Assembly (NCBI RefSeq): GCF_002575655.3
Contig: NC_053037.3
Location: 49,426,242-49,490,241 of the forward strand
Reading direction: 5' to 3'
DNA: 64,000 bases
Source: Aegilops tauschii subsp. strangulata
Lineage: Eukaryota > Streptophyta > Magnoliopsida > Poales > Poaceae
The translations under genes were made by a program, and so were the position numbers. Each line of letters opens with the position of its first letter. The first letter of the stretch is position 1. The notes under the pieces are model-generated. The model did no database searches. It was not told the origin of the DNA and saw nothing but the letters and a program-made list of their open reading frames with translations. Below are positions 24,723 to 34,629 of the stretch, piece by piece.

Positions 24723-26797
24723 TATCTGTATGTAGTCTATATGCAAGCAGTATGAACATGGTAGCTGAATTGGTAAAGCAGGAACTACTAGTCCAGTCTG
24801 GTAGTAGATCTACACTCTGGTGCGGTGAAAACTCTTGGAGCTACGCTACTGTGCGTGGGGTTAATAATCACTAGTCCGTTAAACTCTATTCCTTCAATTT
24901 TGCAGTCCTTTTCACCAGCCGTGTGGAAAACTGACCAGCTTTTGACACCACTTTTAAGCTTCACCGCATGCTGGTACGTGCATCATTGCCCAACACACCA
25001 GCTCTACCAACATAGACATACTTGTGAACTAAGCCTACCCACAGTGAATATATTTTTCCTGCTCTTAGATGAACTGAGGCAACCAGATGTTTTTACCCAA
25101 CTTTGTCAGTAAAAGTCATCTGAAGCATGGATCAACACACCAGAGTGTAATTAATTAGTTACCGCAAGAGAAGAGCAGAAAAGCATGCTGCTGCTGCTGC
25201 TGTTTTTTATCATCAGGCAATGCAACTTACAATGCATGACATTTGCCTGCCCCAAACCCAAATGGAAGCCCTAGTTCCGATGTAAATACTCTGTAACCCC
25301 CACTCATTGGAATTACTACTGCTATCCTCCACGGGATTAGAGGCGCTGCGCCCCGGTTAATTAGGACTGCCGCCACATTTACCAATGGGAATTTGTAGTC
25401 GCCTCAGGGGTAGATCTAGATCTGTGAGCCTGCGAAGTTTTTCCCAGTAGAGTACAATGGCAGGAGTTTTTTAACCGCTGCTAACGGCGGCTTCCTCGCA
25501 ATTAACACAAAGTACAAGAAAGGCAGGCAGGGGTGAGGTGAGGAGGCCGGCCGCCCACTAGTTTAACCATGAGCTAGCTACCAGTTGGCAGTGAAAAGTA
25601 TTGGCTAAGCAGCAGTAGATCCCATCTACTCCCACTGCTTTGCATGTGCTGCCCTCCATTAGGGGTGTAGTAGTAGTGGTAGATTAGATTTAACCCTTTT
25701 GTTTAACTTTAACCTGCAGAGCAGACAACCACTAGCTAATTCTACAGTTTGAGTATGGTTTTCACTGCGTGGGAATGAACTGTCATGTGAGTGTTACACC
25801 AGCTGTGATGCATGCCTGCCACCTCCCTTCCCTAGCTTGATTATTCTTTACCCCTTTTCACCTTTGATTTCAACCCTTGAAGATTCTTGCAGGCAGGGAG
25901 GCCATGCCCATGATCACAACGACTACTACTCAAAGCCTCACCGACTGGATCCTTTTTACACAAGGACAGAGAGGCTGGCTCATGCTGCTCCAAAATTCCT
26001 GAAAGGAACTTGCCCTACACAGTTGTGCTGCATTTCCAAGATATTCCCCCGCCGCTTTGGCTGCAGTTGCAGTTTTTGTTGCTGCTGCTGCACCGCCAAT
26101 TGCTTGCAAGCTCATCGGTTTTTCCTCTCCGATGGAAGCACGGAGCCGATGCCCTTTTCACCGGACCTTCCCGACGCAACGCGGCAACCGCCGTGACTCT
26201 GATGATGCAACCATCTATCTTTCCCTTAATTCCCTGAGGAGGAGCAAGAGCAAAGCTGCCGCAGCAGTTAAAAAATACTTATGCTCACTCAAGCATCACA
26301 CCTCTCTTTTTCCCGCTAATTTTGGCAAAGCGAAAGCAATTAGTCGTTGGTAAGCCCCCTCCCCGGAAATTTGAAACCAGATCGATCGACGAGGCCTGCA
26401 ACCCTCTTAATTATCGCCAGGCATAAACAACTGGGGATTACTAATCTATTGGTTAATCGACAGTCTGCAGTGGATGGGGTAATAAACTAAGCTAGGCTAA
26501 GCTAAGCACAAGGAGGGACAGGGGTGCCCCTGACCCAACCGGTGGCCTTGGATCCGGAGATTCTGCAGACACACATGACACACACCCTCTCCCTCTCCCT
26601 CTGCCGCTTTACAATGTCAGCGGCTCAAAACCCTTTGATCTGGTTAAAATTTCAGTTAAATTATTAGTAACACGGCTCCACCGCTGGTGTGCTCGCGGCC
26701 ACCTAATCCGCCATTTCCTTGCCGGTTTGCCGCTGCTGATTGGATTGCTCCGTCCATCTCCCTCCCCCACCCCTGCCGATCTCCTTTTCCATGGAGA

Positions 26798-26804
26798 TAT
26801 AAAA
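26798..26804 (+). promoter_or_regulatory. Candidate TATA box of the receptor kinase gene
   Basis: GATATAAAAT about 330 bases before the start codon would place transcription near 26830 with a 5' UTR of about 300 bases. It was chosen because it is the best TATA match in the last 500 bases; there is no transcript evidence. Confidence 0.35.
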
Positions 26805-27128
26805 TTTGCAGCCATGGTGGCCTCCATGCCCCCCTCTTTCTCCTCCTCTACTAAACCTGGTGTGAGTGTGAGTTGTGAGTGAGCGAGTGAGTAAACCTTG
26901 CCACCAAGCCACCTAAAAGCTACGAGACACAAGCGCTCTGTTATTATCTATCTACCCTTCCAACACAAGCAAGAACCAAGATTTTGCCTGTGCTTGTGTT
27001 GCTTCTGAATTTGACGCACCAGCATGTGCAGCTGAGCCGCCGCCGCACCACCTCTCAATCTGTTCGTCGACAGTGCGGTGTCAGTCAGCCCATTGTAGCT
27101 AGCTTGACCCCTCGCTCGTCGTACGCGC

Positions 27129-30100
27129 ATGCCTCCTGATATGGGCGGTTGTGGGCGCGTGGCGGCGGTGCTGTGCTGCGCGGTCGTCGTGGCGTGCATG
27201 GGCGGCGGCGCGCTCGCCGTGGACGCGCAGGGCGCGGCGCTGCTGGCGTGGAAGCGCACGCTGGGCGGCGGCGGCGCGGGGGCGCTGGGGGGCTGGAGCT
27301 CCGCGGACAAGTCGCCGTGCCGGTGGACCGGCGTGTCCTGCAATGCCGACGGCGGCGTCACGGAGTTGAGCCTGCAGTTCGTCGACCTGCTGGGCGGCGT
27401 GCCGGACAATTTGGCGGCCGCTGTGGGCGCCACGCTGGAGCGGCTGGTGCTCACCGGCACCAACCTGTCCGGGCCCATCCCGCCGCAGCTCGGCGACCTG
27501 CCGGCGCTCACGCACCTTGATCTCAGCAACAATGCGCTCACGGGCTCTATTCCGGTGAGCCTATGCCGGCCTGGGAGCAAGCTGGAGAGTCTTGCTGTCA
27601 ACTCCAACCACCTCGAGGGCGCCATCCCGGACGCCATCGGCAACCTCACGGAGCTGCGCGAGCTCATCTTCTACGACAACCAGCTGGAGGGCGCCATCCC
27701 GGCCTCCATCGGCAGGATGGCCGGCCTCGAGGTGCTCCGCGGCGGCGGCAACAAGAACCTCCAGGGCGCGCTCCCGCCGGAGATCGGCAACTGCTCCAAC
27801 CTCACCATGCTCGGCCTCGCCGAGACCAGCATCTCGGGGCCCCTCCCGGCGAGCCTCGGCCAGCTCAAGAACCTCGACACGCTGGCCATCTACACGGCGC
27901 TGCTCTCCGGCCCGATCCCGCCGGAGCTCGGGAAATGTGCCAGCCTGCAGAACATCTACCTGTACGAGAACGCGCTGTCGGGCTCCATCCCGGCGCAGCT
28001 CGGCGGCCTCAGCAACCTCAAGAACCTGCTGCTGTGGCAGAACAACCTCGTCGGCGTCATCCCGCCGGAGCTGGGCAAGTGCACGGGGCTCAACGTCATC
28101 GACCTGTCCATGAACGGCATCACCGGTCACATCCCGGCGTCGCTCGGGAACCTCTTGGCGCTGCAGGAGCTGCAGCTCAGCGTCAACAAGATGTCCGGCC
28201 CGATCCCGGCGGAGCTCGCGCGGTGCACCAACCTCACCGACCTCGAGCTCGACAACAACCAGATATCCGGCACCATCCCGGCCGAGATCGGCAAGCTCAC
28301 GGCGCTGCGCATGCTGTACCTCTGGGCCAACCAGCTCACGGGCACCATCCCGCCGGAGATCGGCGGCTGCGTCAGCCTCGAGTCGCTCGACCTGTCGCAG
28401 AACGCGCTCACCGGGCCCATCCCGCCGTCCATGTTCAGGCTGCCCAAGCTGTCCAAGCTGCTGCTCATCGACAACGTCCTCTCCGGCGAGATACCGCAGG
28501 AGATCGGCAACTGCACGTCGCTCGTCCGGTTCCGGGCAAGCGGCAACCACCTCGCCGGCGCCATACCTGCGCAGATTGGCAAGCTCGGCCACCTCAGCTT
28601 CCTGGACCTAAGCTCGAACAGGTTGTCTGGCGCCATCCCCGCCGAGATCGCCGGGTGCCGGAACCTCACGTTCGTCGACCTGCACGGCAACGCCATCACC
28701 GGCGTGCTGCCGCAGGGCCTGTTCCAAGGAATGATGTCCTTGCAGTACCTCGACCTCTCGTACAACTCCATTGGCGGCTCGCTCCCGTCGGAGGTCGGCA
28801 TGCTCGGTTCGCTCACCAAGCTCGTTCTGGGCGGGAACCGGCTCTCTGGTCAGATACCTCACGAGATCGGCTCGTGCGCGCGGCTTCAGCTACTGGACCT
28901 CGGCGGCAACTCGCTGTCCGGCGCCATACCGGCGAGCATCGGCAAGATTGCAGGTCTGGAGATCGGTCTTAACCTCAGCTGCAACGGCCTGTCGGGTGCC
29001 ATGCCCAAGGAGTTCGCCGGGCTCACGCGGCTCGGCGTGCTCGACGTCTCGCACAACCAGCTATCCGGAGACCTCCAGCTGCTGTCCGCTCTCCAGAACC
29101 TCGTCGCGCTCAACGTCTCCTTCAACAATTTCTCCGGGCGCGCTCCGGAGACGGTGTTCTTTGCCAAGCTGCCCATGAGCGACGTCGAGGGCAACCCAGC
29201 GCTCTGCCTCTCCCGGTGCCCCGGTGACGCCAGCGACCGTGAGCGTGCAGCACAGCGCGCCGCTCGCGTCGCCACGGCCGTTCTGCTCTCCGCTCTCGTG
29301 GTCCTCCTGATTGCCGCGGCGGTCGTGCTACTGGGCCGCCGGCGCCAAGGCTCGATTTTCGGCGGTGCGCGGCCGGACGAGGACAAGGACGCCGAGATGC
29401 TGCCGCCGTGGGACGTGACGCTGTACCAGAAGCTGGAGATCAGCGTGGGCGACGTGACCCGCAGCCTCACGCCGGCGAACGTGATCGGGCAAGGCTGGTC
29501 CGGCGTGGTGTACCGCGCGAGCGTCCCGTCCACCGGGGTCCCCATCGCCGTGAAGAAGTTCCGGTCGTGCGACGAGGCGTCCGTGGAGGCGTTCGCGTGC
29601 GAGATCGGCGTCCTGCCCCGCGTGCGCCACCGCAACATCGTGCGGCTCCTGGGGTGGGCCTCCAACCGCCGGGCGCGGCTCCTGTTCTACGACTACCTCC
29701 CCAACGGCACCCTCGGCGGCCTGCTGCACGGCGGCGCGACCGGCGCCCCCGTGGTGGAGTGGGAGCTGCGGCTCTCGATCGCCGTCGGCGTGGCCGAGGG
29801 CCTCGCCTACCTGCACCACGACTGCGTGCCGGCGATCCTCCACCGCGACGTCAAGGCGGACAACATCCTTCTCGGGGAGCGCTACGAGGCGTGCGTCGCC
29901 GACTTCGGCCTCGCCAGAGTCGCCGACGAGGGCGCCAACTCGTCGCCCCCGCCGTTCGCCGGATCCTACGGGTACATCGCTCCCGGTAAGGCCTCCGATT
30001 CCCGCCACACAATTCCATCTTGTACCACCGTACATACTTTTGCTGTCAGTTAGTGAAGTTCGTTACGCAGTACGTCATCTGATCCCATTCAAATTTGTGA

Positions 30101-30587
30101 TGCAGAGTACGGATGCATGATCAAGATCACGACCAAGAGCGACGTGTACAGCTTCGGGGTGGTGCTGCTGGAGATCATCACGGGGCGGCGGCCGGTGGAG
30201 CACGCGTTCGGCGAGGGGCAGAGCGTGGTGCAGTGGGTGCGCGAGCACCTCCACCGCAAGTGCGACCCGGCGGAGGTGGTCGATGCGCGGCTGCAGGGCC
30301 GGCCGGACACGCAGGTCCAGGAGATGCTGCAGGCCCTCGGGATCGCGCTGCTCTGCGCCAGCACGCGCCCGGAGGACCGGCCGACGATGAAGGACGTGGC
30401 GGCGCTCCTCCGCGGCCTCCGGCACGACGACGGCGCCGAGTCGCGGAAGATGAGCGGCGGCGGCGGCGGCGGGTCCTTCGGCAAGTGGAGCGAGCAGAGT
30501 AGACCGGTGCCGCTGCCGCGCCCGGGCCAGACGCAGGCCCAGACCCACTCCAGCTCGCTGGCCTACTCAACAACCGGGAGCGTGTAG
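27129..30587 (+). CDS. LRR receptor-like kinase, RGI/RCH1 class (LRR-XI)
   Basis: Two exons, 27129-29985 and 30106-30587, join in phase (GCTCCCG|AG) into 1112 residues. A signal peptide (about 1-30) leads to an LRR N-terminal cap with SPCRWTGVSC. Some two dozen plant-type LRRs follow (LxGxIPxxIGxLxxL) to about residue 690. A transmembrane helix spans about 714-738 (VLLSALVVLLIAAAVVLL), then the kinase. Kinase motifs are complete: GQGWSGVVY glycine loop, invariant lysine K809, HRD at 905-907, DFG at 925-927, and GSYGYIAPEYG across the splice site. The ectodomain pattern (GGNKNLQGALP, LLLWQNNLVGVIP) is closest to Arabidopsis RGI3/RGI4, receptors for root meristem growth factor peptides. The ligand here is inferred. 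The single intron before subdomain VIII is typical of LRR-XI genes. GC content is high, as in many grass genes. No damage was seen. Confidence 0.95.
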
Positions 30588-31527
30588 CCCGTTGGACCAA
30601 GCAAGAGGATGGATCCCATCCCGGTGACGCCAAACGCGGCACTGTGGCGCCTGTGACACGGCGACGGCGACCGCACCGCGCGTCGTCGAGCGGTGGTGGC
30701 GCTGTCGCCGGCCCGCCGCCGACCCAGGAGCTAGTAGCCCCGCCGGACAGGGTGGGATCGACGCGTCGTGTGGTCCGGCCCGGTGGAGCAAACAAGCTGG
30801 AAGACGCCACCGCGAACACGTACCACAGCAACACAAGCAACAGCAATAATGATTCGCATAATACCATAGCCAACGCCTGGTGATGCAGACGATGCATCGC
30901 ATCTGGCGCGTGTATGTACATTAATCCTGTCCAATATCTGTGATCTCTTGGTGTGACTGTGATCTGGTGACGTGACGCCGCTCCACATTCCCATTGCCGT
31001 GCATGCATCTGTCCCCGTTCGTGTTGGCTGCCGCTGCGCCGTGCAATCATGTGACCGGTGATTTGTTTCGGGGCCGCTTTGGGTGAGCTCGTGGTCGTGG
31101 GGCGGTGAAGTTTGCCCGGGCGGAAATGGACGGACGGGCGCACTGGCGTCTGCCGGGGCTGGCGACAATCGGTGGTGCAGCTAGGCGGCGGATACTGCTT
31201 TCTGCAGGTTACTAGTGGCGAGCGTGAAATTGGAAATTTACTCCTTTAGGCCAGGCCGCCGGGCCTTTCGGCACGCTGGGCCATGCAATGTTCAGAGCTG
31301 TGTGGGTGGGGCTCGTCGAACATTTGTCTGCCTACCTACAGCTTCATGAGTTTCTCAAAAAAATAAATAAAAAAAATCACTACAGCTTCATGAATGAGTA
31401 AAGCACCTATAGCTCAGGTGCCTATTTTTCTTTTCATGTTTCAGTCACTTCTTTTTCTATCCGTGAGATGTCAATCTAATAGCTTACTTCTTTTTCTTAG
31501 GGGTACAACTAAGTTTTGATTGAAAGC
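30588..31527 (+). other. 3' UTR and downstream flank of the receptor kinase
   Basis: No second gene was recognised. The first few hundred bases probably hold the 3' UTR; no canonical AATAAA is obvious. After about 31200 the sequence turns AT-rich, with AAAAAATAAATAAAAAAAAT near 31355, and ends at a Stowaway MITE. Confidence 0.4.
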
Positions 31528-31691
31528 TACTCCCTCTGTTCCTAAATTTAAGCTTTTTAGAGATTCCACTACGGACTATATACCGAGCAAAATGAGTAAA
31601 TTTACACTCAAAAGTATGTCTATATATATATTTGTATGTAGTCTGTAGTGGAATCTCTAAAAAGATTTATATTTAGGAACGGAGGGAGTAC
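31528..31691. mobile_element. Stowaway MITE at the edge of LINE 1
   Basis: The termini TACTCCCTCTGTTCCTAAAT and ATTTAGGAACGGAGGGAGTA, plus internal pairing (AGAGATTCCACTAC with GTAGTGGAATCTCT), form a 164-bp hairpin. Same family as 24560-24722. It lies right where the recognisable LINE 1 sequence ends. Confidence 0.93.
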
Positions 31692-31921
31692 AAAATATGG
31701 AATACAAAATTGATCATGGGTTGGCCCAACCACAAGTGGCACCCTTGCTCCAGAGAATTTGAATGCTTAGCTAAACTATCTGCATCTAAATTTGCCGCTC
31801 GACCTTCAAAACTAAAAGTGCAATTAAAATTTGTAGCTCGCTGCTTGATCTCCGTCATGATGTTCCCATAGCTGCTACCCGTCCCTTTATTGATATCTTT
31901 GATCGCCTGTTTTGAGTATGA
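31692..31921 (-). pseudogene. LINE 1, 3' part (RNase H C-terminus)
   Basis: The minus strand encodes SKQAIKDINKGTGSSYGNIM, then TFSFEGRAANLDADSLAKH. This is the C-terminal RNase H-like (RVT_3) domain of grass LINE ORF2. The frame continues exactly into the other half of the domain at 50505 once the intervening CACTA element and one TGA copy are set aside. The fragment is therefore one half of a split LINE. Confidence 0.88.
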
Positions 31922-31974
31922 CACTACTGCAGGATGCTGCTAACGCTACACTACGATCAAAGACCCTTTAACGA

Positions 31975-32430
31975 AACTGTGTGCGATGCATTATCGCAAA
32001 CGGTGATTAAAAAACCCGTCAAAAAAGATGCAAAACATTTGCGATGGCGGAGCCATCAAACACGGTTCCAATTTTAGTTGAGTGTGCGATGCAGGGCAAA
32101 CGGTTCAGTTTAATTAACTGTTTGTGATGATGAAGAAGAACAGAAACGGGCAGCCAGATGAAGGCGTGTGCGACATACGGCATACAGTTCACTCGGATTA
32201 ACTGTTTGTGATGAGGCGGAACAACAGAAACGGGCAGCTAGATAAAGGTGTGTGCGATTGAAGGCATACGGTTCAGAAGGATTAACTGTTTGCGATTAGG
32301 CAACACAACAGAAACCAGCCAGATCAAAGTGTCTGCGATTGACGGCATACACTTCACACGGATGAACTATTTGTGATTAGCCACAACAAATAGGAATAGT
32401 TAGACATATCAACGTGTGTGCACTAGGCGG
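31975..32430. repeat. Left subterminal repeats of the outer CACTA, about 84-bp units
   Basis: A unit containing TTAACTGTTTGTGATGA, AACAGAAACGGGCAG, GTGTGCGAT and GGCATACGGTTCA repeats with starts near 32114, 32198, 32282 and (weaker) 32363. Partial units precede it with CAAACGGT motifs. Subterminal repeats of this kind bind the TNPA-type protein in En/Spm. Related ACACGGTTT motifs lie near the right end. Confidence 0.75.
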
Positions 32431-32745
32431 GCACACATTCTAATTAAAAGAAGCGTACTCGATGGTAATAACGAGCGCGCACGGTTGTTGGAACAAGACG
32501 TGTGCTTACATTGCCTATTGCGGTGCACCCTATGGTGCAAACGCCACGTACGCAGCCGAGAAAGCGTGCCCACGATACGCCGTCCGGAAATAGTGCCGCA
32601 CTTAGAAATTATAGAACCATCAATAAATTTTGAGCCTGCGTCCCGTCACATTCCAAATTACTACCATGCTATATTTAATTGCAAACCTGTCCACACCGAT
32701 CAAAACCTAAACGGTTTCCCACTTAGGCGCGTATTAGTACTCGAT

Positions 32746-32752
32746 TATAAAT
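32746..32752 (+). promoter_or_regulatory. Candidate TATA box of the coiled-coil gene
   Basis: TATAAAT lies 90 bases before the ATG at 32842, right after the subterminal repeats. Promoters inside CACTA ends are usual for the element's own genes. No transcript evidence. Confidence 0.45.
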
Positions 32753-32841
32753 GCTACTACTCCAAGATGACTGCACATTTCTCCTCAATCCTCATCCACA
32801 AAAACAAACAAGTCATTCATCATCGTTCCCTTGCGTCTGCC

Positions 32842-33478
32842 ATGGCCAGCGTGAGTTCTGGGTCGAGAGATTACCATCAGGGAGAGGCGAGCATGGAAGC
32901 GAAAGCACGAGAGATGTCCCGCCTCGCCGCGAAAGCAGCCGACATGTCCCGCCGCGTGGTTGTAGCAGCACAGAGGTCTCGCCGCGCCGCCGAAGCAGCA
33001 CGGAGGTCCCGCCGCGCCGTCATGCAGTCGACTGGTCCGGCCACGCTGCGGAAGCAACAGAGATGTCCCGCCGCGCCGCGAATGTACCAGAGATGTCCTC
33101 CCGCGCGGCGGCGGCCTGGGAACATGTTTCGCGGGCAGGCGAGGACTCTTACAGGCGCATGAATGCGATCGTCCATAGCCAGATGGATCAGATCTCCGGC
33201 TGGGCGAGGTTGCAGGACGACATAAAAGCCTCGTTTGGACAGGCTACCGGCGTCATCCGGCAACTAAGTGAAGGCAATGCGAAGCTCCGGGCCGAGCGCG
33301 ACCTGCTGAGGGTGAAAATCGTCGGAAGTGCGGAGCAGCTGGAGGAGACCACTGCCTTGTTGAAGAGGACCGGTGTCATCGTCAAGAAAATTATGGACGA
33401 GAATGACATGCTCCGCATCGAGCGCCAAAGGCTGGTGGAGGAATCCGTGGATGCTCTCAAGCAGTGTCTTGAGGACAT
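32842..33478 (+). pseudogene. Coiled-coil protein with ten-residue repeats, split by inner CACTA
   Basis: Start ATG at 32842 (MASVSSGSRDYHQGEAS). Eight tandem ten-residue repeats of the form xMSRRAAxAA follow (32911-33149), then a charged helix region predicted as coiled coil (SEGNAKLRAERDLLRVKI...MLRIERQRLVEES). The fifth repeat has 29 instead of 30 bases, shifting the frame. The repeats before it read in one frame and the rest in another. The inner CACTA entered at 33478 in a GAC-AT(G) context. The last codons and stop resume at 44908-44941 and read MKELIAARSGD. So there are two lesions: a one-base contraction and an 11.4 kb insertion. No database family was recognised. It occupies the ORF1 place of a CACTA element but does not resemble TNP2 or TNPA. 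Confidence 0.65.
32911..33149 (+). repeat. Eight tandem 30-bp coding repeats
   Basis: Units start at 32911, 32941, 32971, 33001, 33031, 33060, 33090 and 33120. The consensus is GAGATGTCCCGCCGCGCCGC plus a variable ten bases ending in GCA or similar. All are 30 bases except the fifth (33031-33059, 29 bases). The ten-residue periodicity is conserved across the frame change, so the contraction is recent relative to the repeats. Confidence 0.88.
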
Positions 33479-33497
33479 CACTACTAGAAAAAAGGCT

Positions 33498-33915
33498 GTT
33501 AGTGGCGCACCAGTTTTTGCTATTAATGACGCACTATAGGTGCGCCACTATTAACACGCCACTAGTAACAAATAGTAATGGCGTACCTCTAGTGCGCCAT
33601 TAGTATCCCAGATAATAGTGGCGCACCACATAGTGCGCCATTACTATGTCCAACAGTGCGCCATTACTATGCCTCCTAGGGGGCCATATTTACCTTCACG
33701 TATGCCCCCAAGTGCGCCATTACTATGCCCCATAATGCGCCACTGGTATTTAGCCTTGGTGCGCCACTAATGCTCAATATGGTGCGCCACTAATGGGGGC
33801 CATATTTGCCTTCACCTATGCCCCAAGTGCGCCATTACTATGCCCGATAATGCGCCACTGGTATTTATCTTGGTGCGTCACTAATTCTCAGTATGGTGTG
33901 CCATTACTATGAATA
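33498..33915. repeat. Left subterminal repeats of the inner CACTA
   Basis: More than a dozen copies, in both orientations, of a core resembling GTGCGCCATTACTATG or its complement TAGTGGCGCACC. A larger duplicated block of GGGGGCCATATTTRCCTTCA occurs at about 33670 and 33796. Probable binding sites for the element's TNPA-like protein. Confidence 0.85.
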
Positions 33916-34629
33916 TTAGGAATTATTTTTTTTGCTTTTCTGGTATTTGCACAGGTTACAAAATACGTTACAACACAGAATATAAACATCACACAATAGA
34001 ATTCATCATATTAGTCTCCAAATTAGAAATAGCGAACAAAGTTCAAACATTAGCCAAGTTTAGGTCTCGAGACATTAGCAAAGTTCATCATATTAGCCGA
34101 GTTTGTCGTCACATTACAAAGTCGATATCGATCATCTAAACTACCATCACATAGAAGAGAGCTGCGGCCACGATGAGCATCATTGCGATGAAACTGGTCT
34201 TCATCCGGTTCCTCCTCCGCTCCCTCCTCTCTCCCGCTAGATAGCGCGCGTATCTAGCTTCCGCCTCCGCCCTAGTGGTGTACCGTTTGTAACTGTTACC
34301 GCTGAAACGGTGAACCTGTCTCCGACACTCCTCCTAGTCGTCGTAGACTCCGGGAACCTTACCCTTGTACACGACATACGACGGCATCTCTATGCACTAG
34401 ACAAACAAAACGTTAGTAGCAATTCACAGATAATATATAAGCAATATATAAGTATGCAACAAAAGGATCGGAAGAGAAAAGCAACACATTAATAGCACGA
34501 TTCATGGTCCTACTAATAAATAGCATCGATTACATATAAGTTGAACGACTGTCCAAACTAAAGAGACATACAAGTTCATTAAAGTTTAATTACAACATGA
34601 GCTAATCGATATTTCAGAACTACATAGCA

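Larger units (their letters stand above)
23076..27128 (+). promoter_or_regulatory. Upstream region of the LRR receptor kinase gene
   Basis: About 4 kb without a recognisable gene or long transposon; only one Stowaway MITE (24560-24722) was seen. Simple repeats occur at 23383-23400 (CATC) and 25184-25204 (CTG). A possible TATA box is at 26798-26804. ORFs in this stretch have no recognisable domain and are not called. Its low transposon content contrasts with both flanks and fits a retained promoter. Confidence 0.5.

Noticed and set aside
24760..24860. tRNA-like stretch (GGTAGCTGAATTGGTAAAGC) resembling an A box
   Set aside because: No matching B box (GGTTCRANNCC) and no cloverleaf with a closing acceptor stem could be drawn.
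27129..29665. Long antisense and alternate-frame ORFs (27561-28592, 27563-28972 and 29328-30035)
   Set aside because: Shadows of the GC-rich LRR kinase frame; they encode low-complexity repeats mirroring the LRR periodicity.
30178..31143. Minus-strand ORF of 321 codons
   Set aside because: Antisense to kinase exon 2 and its 3' UTR; composition is arginine/proline/alanine-rich and there is no domain.
32416..32841. Open frame extending upstream of the coiled-coil ATG
   Set aside because: It runs through the subterminal repeats and a likely TATA box; treated as promoter and 5' UTR.
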